A DNA stretch of 64,000 bases from positions 979,501 to 1,043,500 of the forward strand of contig NZ_LR778174.1 of assembly GCF_902810435.1 (NCBI RefSeq), read 5' to 3'. Below are positions 30,239 to 38,709 of this stretch, one piece after another. The position numbers and the translations under genes were made by a program. The notes under the pieces are model-generated. The model was not told the origin of the DNA. It searched no databases and was given only the letters and a program-made list of their open reading frames with translations. This DNA comes from Veillonella parvula (GTDB taxonomy: Bacteria > Bacillota > Negativicutes > Veillonellales > Veillonellaceae). The first letter of the stretch is position 1. Every line of letters starts with the position of its first letter.

Positions 30239-30272
30239 TAAAAGACTCATCGGCTGATGAGTCTTTTATTTA
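30239..30272 (+). terminator. Terminator after doxX
   Basis: AAAAGACTCATC pairs with GATGAGTCTTTT across a 4-base loop and is followed by ATTTAT. Confidence 0.85.
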
Positions 30273-30287
30273 TGTAGAAAGGTTATC

Positions 30288-31544
30288 ATGAACAAAAAAA
30301 CAGTTCCATTCACGTCAGAACAATTAGAAAATATTATTGCTCAGTATCCAACTCCATTCCATATTTATGATGAAGAAGGAATTATTGAGAATATGAAATC
30401 TTTCATCAATGCATTCTCTTGGAATAAGGGATTTAAGCAATATTTTGCAGTTAAAGCAACTCCAAATCCGTATATCATGCGTTTGTTACAAAAGCTTGGG
30501 GTTGGCGCAGACTGTTCTTCCTTAGCGGAACTACTTTTATGTGAAAAAGTGGGTATTACGGGCCATGATATTATGTTCACATCTAATGATACACCATATG
30601 TGGAGTATAAAAAGGCACTTGAAATGGGTGCAATCATCAATCTTGATGATATTACACATATCGAATATTTAGAAAAAAATCATGGCTCTTTGCCAGATAC
30701 ATTCTGCGTGCGTTATAATCCGGGTTCTTTAAAAGAAGGGGGCAATACAATTATTGGCCTTCCTGAAGAAGCTAAATATGGTATGACACGCGAACAAATA
30801 TTTGAAGCGTACAAACAATTACAAGCTAAAGGTGTAAAACACTTTGGTATTCATACAATGGTTGTTTCTAACGAACTTGATATTGACGGTTTAGTTGGTA
30901 CAGCAGAGCTTTGCTTTAATCTTGCTGTAGATATTAAAAAAGAACTTGGTATCACTGTTGAATTTATTGATTTAGGTGGAGGTGTAGGTGTAGCTTATAA
31001 ACCAGAACAAACACCAGTAGACTTCCGCGTATTAAGCAAGGGTGTAGAAGAAGCGTATAATCGAATTTTAGTAGCTAATGGACTTAATGATGTAGCATTG
31101 GCTTATGAATGTGGGCGTATGGTAACAGGTCCATTTGGTTATCTTGTTTCTACTGCTATTCATAAAAAAGATATTTATCGTCATTACATCGGTTTAGATG
31201 CTTGTATGGCAAATCTTATGCGTCCGGCGTTGTATGGCTCTTATCATCACATTACCGTAATGGGGAAAGAAAATGCTCCCAAGGATCATGTATATGATGT
31301 AACAGGCTCCTTATGTGAAAATAATGATAAATTTGCTATTCAACGAGAGCTGCCAAAAATTGATATTGGAGATCGTGTCATCATTCACGATGCTGGTGCA
31401 CATGGACATTCTATGGGTTTCAATTATAATGGTAAATTACGTTCTGCAGAGTTATTGCTACATAAAGATGGCTCTGTTACACAAATTCGTCGTGCTGAAA
31501 CATATGATGATTTATTTGGAACTCTTGATTTTTCAAACCTATAA
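30288..31544 (+). CDS. lysA: Diaminopimelate decarboxylase
   Basis: This PLP fold-III enzyme converts meso-diaminopimelate to lysine. The 418-residue protein has the PLP lysine in FAVKATPNP, the phosphate-binding DLGGGVGVAY, ECGRMVTGPFG, and GSLCENNDKFA with the cross-subunit active-site Cys. It follows the streptococcal subfamily, in which the usual HxGS motif is altered (here HTMVVSNE). It follows the doxX terminator; no dedicated lysine riboswitch is seen, and its promoter is unclear. Confidence 0.88.
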   Translation: MNKKTVPFTSEQLENIIAQYPTPFHIYDEEGIIENMKSFINAFSWNKGFKQYFAVKATPNPYIMRLLQKLGVGADCSSLAELLLCEKVGITGHDIMFTSNDTPYVEYKKALEMGAIINLDDITHIEYLEKNHGSLPDTFCVRYNPGSLKEGGNTIIGLPEEAKYGMTREQIFEAYKQLQAKGVKHFGIHTMVVSNELDIDGLVGTAELCFNLAVDIKKELGITVEFIDLGGGVGVAYKPEQTPVDFRVLSKGVEEAYNRILVANGLNDVALAYECGRMVTGPFGYLVSTAIHKKDIYRHYIGLDACMANLMRPALYGSYHHITVMGKENAPKDHVYDVTGSLCENNDKFAIQRELPKIDIGDRVIIHDAGAHGHSMGFNYNGKLRSAELLLHKDGSVTQIRRAETYDDLFGTLDFSNL

Positions 31545-31651
31545 TTTAATATTGAGAATCGAATAGGATGAGAATTAATATTAATAAAAACCTATCAATA
31601 TATGTAATACTTGATATTCTTTTAATTCCTGTATATTTTAGTAGGAATATC

Positions 31652-31680
31652 TTGCTATCATTTAGATAAGAATGTATAAT
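31652..31680 (+). promoter_or_regulatory. Predicted promoter of a short RNA ahead of suf
   Basis: TTGCTA (31652-31657) and TATAAT (31675-31680) have a 17-bp spacer. Transcription should begin near 31687 and meet a terminator at 31727. Confidence 0.6.
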
Positions 31681-31686
31681 GAGTGT

Positions 31687-31759
31687 AGATTGTTATGCAC
31701 ATACTTGCTAAGTTGGCGAGAATTACGGCGGTATTCACGTTAGTGCGTACCGCCTTTTT
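31687..31759 (+). ncRNA. Candidate small RNA or terminated leader upstream of sufC
   Basis: A roughly 70-nt unit lies between a promoter and an intrinsic terminator. It contains a small hairpin (CTTGC/GCGAG, about 31705-31721), and the terminator stem is GGCGGTA (31727-31733) with TACCGCC (31748-31754), followed by TTTTTA. I recognise no known riboswitch. It could be an attenuator for suf, a free small RNA, or a processed lysA 3' end. Confidence 0.5.
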
Positions 31760-31763
31760 ATAT

Positions 31764-31791
31764 GTGTCAGTATATACGTTTTATATATAAT
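31764..31791 (+). promoter_or_regulatory. Predicted suf operon promoter
   Basis: The -10 TATAAT is at 31786-31791, with a weak -35 GTGTCA at 31764-31769 (16 bp). The 13 bases TATAATGAGTGTA are identical to those at the upstream promoter (31675-31687). Confidence 0.5.
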
Positions 31792-31838
31792 GAGTGTATG
31801 TTTCTTATGGTTACATACAAATAAAAGGAGTGAACATT

Positions 31839-32582
31839 TTGGCTGAATTACTTCAGATAAAAGATTTAAAGGTATCTGTTGAAGAGAAACAAATCTTAAA
31901 AGGTATTGATTTAACAATTAATAAAGGTGAAATTCATGTTGTGATGGGGACAAATGGTGCTGGTAAATCTACACTTGCTAATGCAATCATGGGTAACTCT
32001 ACATATACAGTAGATAGTGGTTCTATCATTTTTGATGGTAAGGATATTACGGAAGATGCAGTAAATGATCGTGCAAAAGCGGGTATTTTTATGTCCTTCC
32101 AAAATCCAATTTCTATTCCTGGTATTACTGTAGAAAACTTCATTCGTACAGCTAAATCCACAATTACTGGTGAAAATGTACGTGCATTATCTTTCAAAAA
32201 AGAATTGAAAGAAAAAATGGATGAATTATCCTTTGATTTATCTTATGCGCAACGTTATGTAAATGAAGGCTTCTCTGGTGGTGAACGCAAGAAGAATGAA
32301 ATTCTTCAAATGTCCATTTTGAATCCTAAATTGGCTATTCTTGATGAAACTGATTCTGGCCTTGACGTAGATGCGGTTCGTATCGTATCTGAAGGTGTAC
32401 AACGTTTCCATAACGAAGAAAATGCTGTATTAATCATTACTCATCATAACCAAATTTTACAAAAACTAAAACCAGACTATGTTCATGTGTTGATCAATGG
32501 CAAGATTGTTAAAACTGGTGATGCTTCTCTTGTACGTGAAATCGAAGAAAAAGGTTATGACGCATACAAAGCATTAGCATAG
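31839..32582 (+). CDS. sufC: Fe-S cluster assembly ATPase SufC
   Basis: SufC is the ABC-type ATPase that powers the SufBCD scaffold. The 247-residue protein has Walker A GTNGAGKSTL, the signature FSGGERKKNEI and Walker B LAILDETDSGLD. TTG at 31839 follows AAAGGAG by 8 bases and gives the usual start (A)ELLQIKDL; the in-frame GTG at 31794 has no ribosome site. It heads sufC-sufB-sufD-sufS-sufU. Confidence 0.94.
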   Translation: MAELLQIKDLKVSVEEKQILKGIDLTINKGEIHVVMGTNGAGKSTLANAIMGNSTYTVDSGSIIFDGKDITEDAVNDRAKAGIFMSFQNPISIPGITVENFIRTAKSTITGENVRALSFKKELKEKMDELSFDLSYAQRYVNEGFSGGERKKNEILQMSILNPKLAILDETDSGLDVDAVRIVSEGVQRFHNEENAVLIITHHNQILQKLKPDYVHVLINGKIVKTGDASLVREIEEKGYDAYKALA

Positions 32583-32590
32583 GAGGCATA

Positions 32591-34000
32591 ATGGAAGAAA
32601 GAAAGAAAACCCAAGTCGCGGATATGGACCGTGGCGTCTATGATATAAAGAACGAATTTGAATATTCTTATATCTCTGATGCTGGTTTAACAGAAGATAT
32701 TATCCGTGAGATTTGGTCTAATAAAAATGAACCAGAATGGATGCTCGATTTCCGTTTAAAGTCTTTGGAAATCTATAATCGCATGGGCATTCCAAATTGG
32801 ATTCCTGATATCTCGGGCTTAGATATGGCAAATATTCATACATATGTTAAGCCTAAAGTAGATATGAAAGAAAACTGGGATGAAGTTCCAGAAGAAATTA
32901 AAAGTACTTTTGACCGCTTAGGTATTCCAGAAGCGGAAAAAACATCTCTAGCTGGTGTTGGTGCTCAATATGATTCTGAAGTTGTTTACCACAGTATTCA
33001 AGAAGATCTTGTTAAGCAAGGTGTTATCTATACTGATATCGAAACAGCATTACATGAACATGAAGAAATCGTAAAAAAATACTGGATGACATTAATTCCA
33101 CCTACAGACCATAAATGGGCTGCTCTTCACGGTGCCGTTTGGTCTGGTGGTTCCTTCGTATACGTTCCTGCAGGTGTACAAGTAGAGATTCCATTGCAAT
33201 CTTACTTCCGTTTGAATGCACCAGGTGCTGGTCAGTTCGAACATACGATGATTATCGTAGAAGAAGGGGCTAAATTGCACTTTATCGAAGGTTGTTCTGC
33301 TCCTAAGTATGATGTGTCTAACCTGCATGCAGGCGCTGTTGAACTGTTCGTTAAAGATAATGCTACATTGCGTTATTCTACAATTGAAAACTGGTCTAAA
33401 AACATGTACAACCTTAACACAAAACGTTGTGTAGTAGGTAAAAATGGTACAATTGAGTGGGTATCTGGTTCCTTTGGCTCCAAAGTTTCTTGTTTGTACC
33501 CAATGAGTATTCTCAACGGTGAAGGTGCACATGCTGAATTTACAGGTGTAACATTCGCAGGTGAAGGACAATTCCTCGATACAGGTTGTAAAGTGGTACA
33601 TAATGCACCATATACAACAAGTAATGTAAACTCTAAATCCATTTCTAAATCCGGTGGCGCTGCAATTTATCGTGGCCTTTTGAAGATTGGCCCTAAAGCT
33701 GAACATTCCAAAGCAACAGTTTCTTGTGAATCCTTGATGCTTGATGCTGAGTCTCAATCTGATACAATTCCGGCTATTATCGTAGAAAATGACAATGTGG
33801 ATTTAGGTCATGAAGCTAAAATCGGTCGTATTTCCGACGAAGCAATTTTCTATCTTATGACTCGTGGTATTAGCGAAGAAGAAGCTCGTGCGATGCTAGT
33901 TCGTGGCTTCGTAGAGCCAATCTCTAAAGAATTGCCACTTGAATATGCAGTAGAAATGAACAATCTAATCAATCTTGAATTAGAAGGTTCTATCGGTTAA
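32591..34000 (+). CDS. sufB: Fe-S cluster assembly scaffold SufB
   Basis: This 469-residue beta-helix subunit builds the nascent Fe-S cluster together with SufC and SufD. Motifs such as WAALHGAVWSGGSFVYVPAG, HFIEGCSAPKYD and the C-terminal ISDEAIFYLMTRGISEEEA are typical. AGGAGG lies in the gap after sufC. The order C-B-D-S-U differs from the C-D-S-U-B order of Bacillus. Confidence 0.96.
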   Translation: MEERKKTQVADMDRGVYDIKNEFEYSYISDAGLTEDIIREIWSNKNEPEWMLDFRLKSLEIYNRMGIPNWIPDISGLDMANIHTYVKPKVDMKENWDEVPEEIKSTFDRLGIPEAEKTSLAGVGAQYDSEVVYHSIQEDLVKQGVIYTDIETALHEHEEIVKKYWMTLIPPTDHKWAALHGAVWSGGSFVYVPAGVQVEIPLQSYFRLNAPGAGQFEHTMIIVEEGAKLHFIEGCSAPKYDVSNLHAGAVELFVKDNATLRYSTIENWSKNMYNLNTKRCVVGKNGTIEWVSGSFGSKVSCLYPMSILNGEGAHAEFTGVTFAGEGQFLDTGCKVVHNAPYTTSNVNSKSISKSGGAAIYRGLLKIGPKAEHSKATVSCESLMLDAESQSDTIPAIIVENDNVDLGHEAKIGRISDEAIFYLMTRGISEEEARAMLVRGFVEPISKELPLEYAVEMNNLINLELEGSIG

Positions 34001-34009
34001 GGAGGAATT

Positions 34010-35056
34010 ATGAGCGAATTACTATTTAATGAACTCCCTAGACCGACATTCAGATGGTTGCGCGTTAATCATACTGTAAGCTCTCTAGCTGGAGAAGATA
34101 CAGCGGTACAATCCATCGCTGTGGAAGCTAATAAAAATATACTTTCACCATTACCTGTTGGTACAGCATTACTAGATGGTAATTATGAAGGTGCTAATAA
34201 AGAAGCTGTTCATGTATTAGTTGAAAAAGCGGAAGGCTATGCTATCAATGTGCCTCCTAAGGCGAAAGAAGTTGTAGGCATCCGCATTGATGCTAATGCT
34301 CGTGTAGCAAACCGTTTCCAATTTATCGTTGGTGAAGGTGCTGAGCTAGAAGTACAATTCTATGTAACTGGTTCTGGCGATGCATTGACAAATGTTAGCT
34401 ATTTAAACGAATACGATGTGAAAGAAGCTGGTAAGGTTGTAGTAAAAAAGGTAAATCTTTTGCCTGAACATGTACAGCATATCGAGCATCGATACACTAA
34501 ATTAGAAGAAAAAGCAGATGTAGAATACATCAATATTGAAATTGGTGGCAGTGAAAACATCTTGAATTACTATCATGATTTAGTAGGTCAAGAATCCCGT
34601 ATGGTTCATGACATTGCTTATCTTGGTAATAAAGAGCAAAAATTTGATATTTCTATGGTTATGAGTCATGGTGGTAAAAAATCATTTAGTGATATTCATA
34701 CCTTAGGTGCTCTTAGTGGCAATTCTAAAAAATCCTTCAGAGGGACCCTTGATTTCCTTAATGGAGCAACAGCTTCTGAAGGTGCAGAAGAAGATACTTG
34801 CTTATTGTTAGATCCAACTGTAAAATCTGTTTCGTTACCACTTTTATTGTGTAAAGAAGATAATGTAGTTGGTAATCATGCAGCAAGTGCAGGCCAAATT
34901 GATCATAATAAATTGTTCTATATCATGAGCCGTGGCTTTAGTGAGGTAGAGGCAAAACATATCATTGTTGAATCTATGATTCGACCTATTATTGATCGCA
35001 TTGGTGATGAAACGATTGAAGAAGCAGCGTTAGCAGCTGTACGTAATAAAATTTAA
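34010..35056 (+). CDS. sufD: Fe-S cluster assembly protein SufD
   Basis: This 348-residue paralogue of SufB completes the SufBC2D scaffold. The C-terminal half carries the shared pattern (HNKLFYIMSRGFSEVEAKHII), while the N-terminal region is divergent as usual for SufD. TAAGGAGG precedes the ATG. Confidence 0.92.
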   Translation: MSELLFNELPRPTFRWLRVNHTVSSLAGEDTAVQSIAVEANKNILSPLPVGTALLDGNYEGANKEAVHVLVEKAEGYAINVPPKAKEVVGIRIDANARVANRFQFIVGEGAELEVQFYVTGSGDALTNVSYLNEYDVKEAGKVVVKKVNLLPEHVQHIEHRYTKLEEKADVEYINIEIGGSENILNYYHDLVGQESRMVHDIAYLGNKEQKFDISMVMSHGGKKSFSDIHTLGALSGNSKKSFRGTLDFLNGATASEGAEEDTCLLLDPTVKSVSLPLLLCKEDNVVGNHAASAGQIDHNKLFYIMSRGFSEVEAKHIIVESMIRPIIDRIGDETIEEAALAAVRNKI

Positions 35057-35068
35057 AGAGGCGTTTTT

Positions 35069-36298
35069 ATGAGACCAATTGCAGAAGCATACAAAGACTT
35101 TCCTATATTACATAAAGAGCATAATGGGCATCGTGTTATCTATTTAGATAGCGGTGCTACTGCTCAAATTCCACAGTCCGTAATTGACCGTGTTGTGGAA
35201 CATATGACACAACGTAATGGTAACCCACATCGTGGTTCTCATATTTTAGCCATTGAAGCATCTGAAGACTATGAAAATGCACGGGATCGCGTAGTTGAAT
35301 TTATCAATGCTCGCGAACGAGAAGAGGTTATATTTACACGTAATAGTACGGAGTCAATGAACTTGATTGCCCACAGCTATGGCCTTCATAATGTGAAAAA
35401 AGGTGACAAGATTGTCATTACTGTTGCTGAACATCATGCGAATCTTGTAACATGGCAATATGTGGCAGAACAGACGGGGGCAACCTTAGAATACATGTAT
35501 CTTGATGAACATGGGCACTTAAAAGATGGTGAAATCAATAAAATTGATGAAAAGACTAAAATTGTTGCTTTCGCTCATGTTAGTAACGTGCTTGGTATGG
35601 AATTCCCAGTAAAAGAATTAACTGAGAAGGCTCACTCTGTAGGTGCTATTGTTGTTCTAGACGGTGCTCAATCTACACCTCATAAAAAAATTGACGTACA
35701 AGCATTGGATTGCGATTTCTTCGTATTCTCTGGCCATAAAATGTGTGCATCTCAAGGGATTGGTGTACTATACGGTAAACGTGATTTATTAGAAACTATG
35801 CCTCCATTCCTATTGGGTGGCGATATGATTGAGTATGTAAAAGAGCAAACTGCTACATTCAATGAGCTTCCATATAAGTTTGAGGCAGGTACTCCAAATG
35901 CTGATGGTGCCGTTTCCTTGCATGCAGCTATTGACTATTTGGAATCCTTTGGAATGGATGCTATAGAAGCCTATGAAGAGGAGTTAGTAGCTTATATTCT
36001 TCCTAAGATTGTTGAATTGCCACATGTCCATGTTATTGGTTCTCAGAATCCTAAGGAAAAACATGGCGTTATTGCGTTCACTGTAGATGATGTACATCCT
36101 CATGATGTAGCTACAATTTTGGATTCTAAGGGAATCTGCGTTCGTTCCGGTCACCATTGTGCACAACCATTAGGTGCGTTCTACAATGTATCTGCATCTA
36201 CTCGTTTAAGTATGTACTTATACACTCGCAAGGAAGATTTAGATGCATTCCTTGAAGTATTAAAGACTGTTCGTTCAGTAATGGGTTTTAAAGATTAG
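35069..36298 (+). CDS. sufS: Cysteine desulfurase SufS
   Basis: SufS is the PLP-dependent sulfur donor for cluster assembly. The 409-residue group II desulfurase has the PLP lysine Lys224 in FSGHKMCASQG and the persulfide-forming Cys364 in RSGHHCAQPLG. It is encoded just before its sulfur acceptor SufU. Confidence 0.95.
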   Translation: MRPIAEAYKDFPILHKEHNGHRVIYLDSGATAQIPQSVIDRVVEHMTQRNGNPHRGSHILAIEASEDYENARDRVVEFINAREREEVIFTRNSTESMNLIAHSYGLHNVKKGDKIVITVAEHHANLVTWQYVAEQTGATLEYMYLDEHGHLKDGEINKIDEKTKIVAFAHVSNVLGMEFPVKELTEKAHSVGAIVVLDGAQSTPHKKIDVQALDCDFFVFSGHKMCASQGIGVLYGKRDLLETMPPFLLGGDMIEYVKEQTATFNELPYKFEAGTPNADGAVSLHAAIDYLESFGMDAIEAYEEELVAYILPKIVELPHVHVIGSQNPKEKHGVIAFTVDDVHPHDVATILDSKGICVRSGHHCAQPLGAFYNVSASTRLSMYLYTRKEDLDAFLEVLKTVRSVMGFKD

Positions 36299-36312
36299 GA
36301 GAATTACCACTA

Positions 36313-36738
36313 ATGGAAATGGATCAATTATATACGGAACTTATTTTGGAACATAACCAAGATAAACGTAATAAGCATGAATTATCTGAATTTACAAATT
36401 CTGAACATGGACATAACCCTAGTTGTGGTGATGATCTAACATTACAACTCAATGTAGTAGATGGTATCATTAAAGATGCTGCATATACAGGTTCTGGCTG
36501 TGCTATTAGCCAAGCATCTGCATCTATGATGATTGATATCATTAAGGGCAAATCTGTTGAGGAAGCACTTCGTTTAGTAGAAATTTTCTTGGGTATGATT
36601 AAAAAAGAGATTACCGATGAAAATGAGTTAGAAGAATTAGAAGATGCTATGGCTCTACAAAATATTTCTAATATGCCAGCACGTGTAAAATGTGCAGTTC
36701 TTGCATGGCATACATTGAAAGAGGCTTTAAAGAAATAA
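36313..36738 (+). CDS. sufU: SufU-type sulfurtransferase
   Basis: SufU accepts persulfide sulfur from SufS in Firmicute SUF systems. The 141-residue protein keeps the three zinc/sulfur cysteines: NPSCGDD (Cys38), GSGCAIS (Cys63) and VKCAVLAW near the C terminus. The insertion region typical of SufU over IscU is present. A second in-frame ATG two codons later is an alternative start. Confidence 0.93.
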   Translation: MEMDQLYTELILEHNQDKRNKHELSEFTNSEHGHNPSCGDDLTLQLNVVDGIIKDAAYTGSGCAISQASASMMIDIIKGKSVEEALRLVEIFLGMIKKEITDENELEELEDAMALQNISNMPARVKCAVLAWHTLKEALKK

Positions 36739-36739
36739 T

Positions 36740-37423
36740 ATGAAGAAAACGATATTATTTGATTTAGATGGAACCTTAACTGACTCTCAAGAAGGTATTC
36801 TTAAAAGCATTAAATTTGCATTGGAACATTTCGGTTATACTGTACCTGATGAAGAAACATTACAATTGTTCTTAGGACCACCATTGGTAGATGCTTTCCA
36901 AGAACATTGTGGTTTGACCTTTGAGCAAGCGGAAGAAACATACTTTAAATTCCGTGAACGTTATGGTACCATCGGTAAATTTGAAAATAAAGTATATCCG
37001 AATATTGTAGACTTATTGGCTAAATGCAAAACTGAACAATATACTATAGCTGTAGCTACTGCAAAACCAGAACATTATGCTAAAGATATTCTTGATCACT
37101 TTGAATTGACACCATACTTTGATGTTATTGTTGGTGCTAATTACGAAGCGGGATTGTTACACAAAAAAGAAATTCTTGAAAAAGCTCTCACACTATGTGG
37201 TAACCCATTAACTGATGAAAATGGTCGTCGATTGACATTCATGGTTGGAGATCGTAAGTACGATGTAGAAGCAGCTAATGAACTTGGCTGTATCTCCATT
37301 GGCGTTACCTATGGTTATGGTACGGAATCTGAGTTAAAAGAAGCGGATGCCGAATATATCTGTGACGATGTTGATGAAATTGCTGATGTTCTCAATCTTG
37401 AAGAAATGATGGTTCGTAGATAA
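36740..37423 (+). CDS. HAD-superfamily phosphatase, Gph/PpaX-like
   Basis: This 227-residue HAD hydrolase has motif I FDLDGTLTDSQEG, motif II in AVATAKPEHY, and the motif III/IV stretch VGDRKYDVEAANELG. The helical cap suggests a phosphoglycolate phosphatase-like or pyrophosphatase-like enzyme, and the substrate cannot be told. Its ATG begins two bases after the sufU stop, so it is translationally coupled to the suf operon. Confidence 0.87.
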   Translation: MKKTILFDLDGTLTDSQEGILKSIKFALEHFGYTVPDEETLQLFLGPPLVDAFQEHCGLTFEQAEETYFKFRERYGTIGKFENKVYPNIVDLLAKCKTEQYTIAVATAKPEHYAKDILDHFELTPYFDVIVGANYEAGLLHKKEILEKALTLCGNPLTDENGRRLTFMVGDRKYDVEAANELGCISIGVTYGYGTESELKEADAEYICDDVDEIADVLNLEEMMVRR

Positions 37424-37456
37424 GCTATATAAATAGAATTACATATCAACCCAAAT

Positions 37457-37487
37457 AAAAAGCTAGAGGAAATCCTCTAGCTTTTTT
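37457..37487. terminator. Terminator between the suf operon and the SpeD-like gene
   Basis: GCTAGAGGA (37462-37470) pairs with TCCTCTAGC (37473-37481), with A residues before and T residues after, so it can serve both converging units. Confidence 0.88.
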
Positions 37488-37503
37488 GCATCTTCATTTT
37501 ATG

Positions 37504-38010
37504 TTATTTTTTTAGGCCACTTTTTTTAGCTAATGTTTTGATAACCTTAGCACTTTGTTTTTTCAACTTGCCCCCTGTTTGTTTGAGTTGGATACGTGTA
37601 CGAGAAACACGACCAAGTGTAGTAATCTTAGTTTTGCGACGTGGCTTCATATCACGTTCGTTACCAAAGTCGCCACGTTGCACACTCGTTGCCTTTACTT
37701 TTTCAGCTCTAAAAGATTTACGTAGGGCTTTCATAATTAATGTAAGTGGTAATGTTTGCTCGAAGGAATACAAATCAACTGCTACATAACCAAGTGCAGG
37801 ATATGTGTGCAATGTAAAGTGAAAACCTGGTGCGACAGAAAGGAGGGCGATTTCCTCGTCCATAACTTGACAACTGATTTCATCTACATCAAGTTCAGCT
37901 AAGTCAAATGCGGTTGCTACACTTTCCTGTACAGCTGTAGCGGATGAAATTGCGTCTTCATCGCAGGAATATAAATCAATTAACAGTTCTTGTCCTAATG
38001 CTTCTGCCAT
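37504..38010 (-). CDS. SpeD (AdoMet decarboxylase)-family protein lacking the pyruvoyl serine
   Basis: Residues 1-115 of this 168-residue protein align without gaps around the core to prokaryotic S-adenosylmethionine decarboxylase (HTYPALGYVAVDLYS against HTWPEYGYAAIDLFT). The self-cleavage motif SESH is replaced by APGFH: the position of the pyruvoyl-forming Ser63 is Phe63, and the proton-donor Cys83 is also Phe. His68 remains. It therefore should not process or decarboxylate AdoMet. Residues 122-168 form a tail with 13 Lys, 5 Arg and no acidic residue, suggesting nucleic acid binding. The ATG at 38010 follows GGAAGGTG. It is divergent from ctsR. Family membership is clear; the function is unknown. 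Confidence 0.82.
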   Translation of the reverse strand: MAEALGQELLIDLYSCDEDAISSATAVQESVATAFDLAELDVDEISCQVMDEEIALLSVAPGFHFTLHTYPALGYVAVDLYSFEQTLPLTLIMKALRKSFRAEKVKATSVQRGDFGNERDMKPRRKTKITTLGRVSRTRIQLKQTGGKLKKQSAKVIKTLAKKSGLKK

Positions 38011-38045
38011 AACAACACCTTCCTTCAGAAAATAATATCTCATTT

Positions 38046-38075
38046 ATTATACATAGATTTAAGGATTAAGTCCAA
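38046..38075 (-). promoter_or_regulatory. Predicted promoter of the SpeD-like gene
   Basis: On the - strand, TTGGAC (38070-38075) and TATAAT (38046-38051) are separated by 18 bp. Confidence 0.55.
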
Positions 38076-38095
38076 TTATATGAGAATACATTAAA

Positions 38096-38189
38096 AGTCA
38101 AACGTTATTTTTATAAAATTTGACTTTTATATTGACTAAGGTCAAAAAGTCAAATATAATAGAGTTATGTTAAAGAACAAATAGTCAAA
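38096..38189 (+). promoter_or_regulatory. Cluster of GTCAAA boxes (probable CtsR operator)
   Basis: AGTCAAA at 38096-38102, TTTGACT at 38119-38125, tandem GGTCAAA (38140-38146) and AGTCAAA (38148-38154), and AGTCAAA at 38183-38189 surround the ctsR promoter. The tandem pair sits exactly between -35 and -10. This fits autoregulation by CtsR, whose heptad is RGTCAAA. Confidence 0.7.
38132..38160 (+). promoter_or_regulatory. Predicted ctsR promoter
   Basis: TTGACT (38132-38137) and TATAAT (38155-38160) are separated by 17 bp, and the spacer is filled by two GTCAAA boxes. Confidence 0.8.
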
Positions 38190-38223
38190 ACTATAGTAAA
38201 TAAACTTTAAAGGGGTGTTTTTT

Positions 38224-38703
38224 ATGAGTATGATAGCTGATAAAATAGAAAAATTTATATTAGACCGTATGCGTGAAGAACAAGAAAAGCTAATTTTAAA
38301 GCGTAATGAATTGGCTGATGAATTAGATTGTGCGCCATCCCAAATTAGTTACGTATTAAGTACGCGTTTTTCTAATGAGCGCGGTTTCGATGTTGAGTCA
38401 AGACGTGGCTTGGGTGGATATATTCGAATCAAAAAAATTAACCCAGAAAGTTCAGATTCTTTACCTGCTGTTACAACTTATCGGATTTATGAAGGTCCAA
38501 ATACGGTAGAACGATTAATTGATATGCGAGATGTAGATCAATCATTATTTCAATTATTACAATCTGAAAAGATTACCCGTCGTGAAGCTCAATTGATGCA
38601 TAATTCTTTTGCTACATTAATTGAAAATGTAGACGTAGAAGAACGTAATGATGCTGTTCGTCAATTATATGCATCAATGGTGGACACTTTGCGGAAGGAG
38701 TGA
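38224..38703 (+). CDS. ctsR: CtsR transcriptional repressor
   Basis: CtsR represses class III heat-shock genes (clp and often groE). The 159-residue protein has the N-terminal winged HTH (LADELDCAPSQISYVLSTRF) with the glycine-rich wing RRGLGGYIRI that senses temperature in the family. The C-terminal domain is the McsA/McsB-responsive part. ATG at 38224 follows AAGGGGTG. It leads mcsA and mcsB, with its probable operator upstream. Confidence 0.95.
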   Translation: MSMIADKIEKFILDRMREEQEKLILKRNELADELDCAPSQISYVLSTRFSNERGFDVESRRGLGGYIRIKKINPESSDSLPAVTTYRIYEGPNTVERLIDMRDVDQSLFQLLQSEKITRREAQLMHNSFATLIENVDVEERNDAVRQLYASMVDTLRKE

Positions 38704-38709
38704 TGATTT

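Noticed and set aside
30840-30890. LysA lacks the usual HxGS motif (it reads HTMVVSNE), suggesting a different substrate.
   Set aside because: The streptococcal LysA subfamily, as I recall it, has a similar change (HAFLASN) together with the same GSLCENNDKFA motif, so this is a known variant and not new chemistry.
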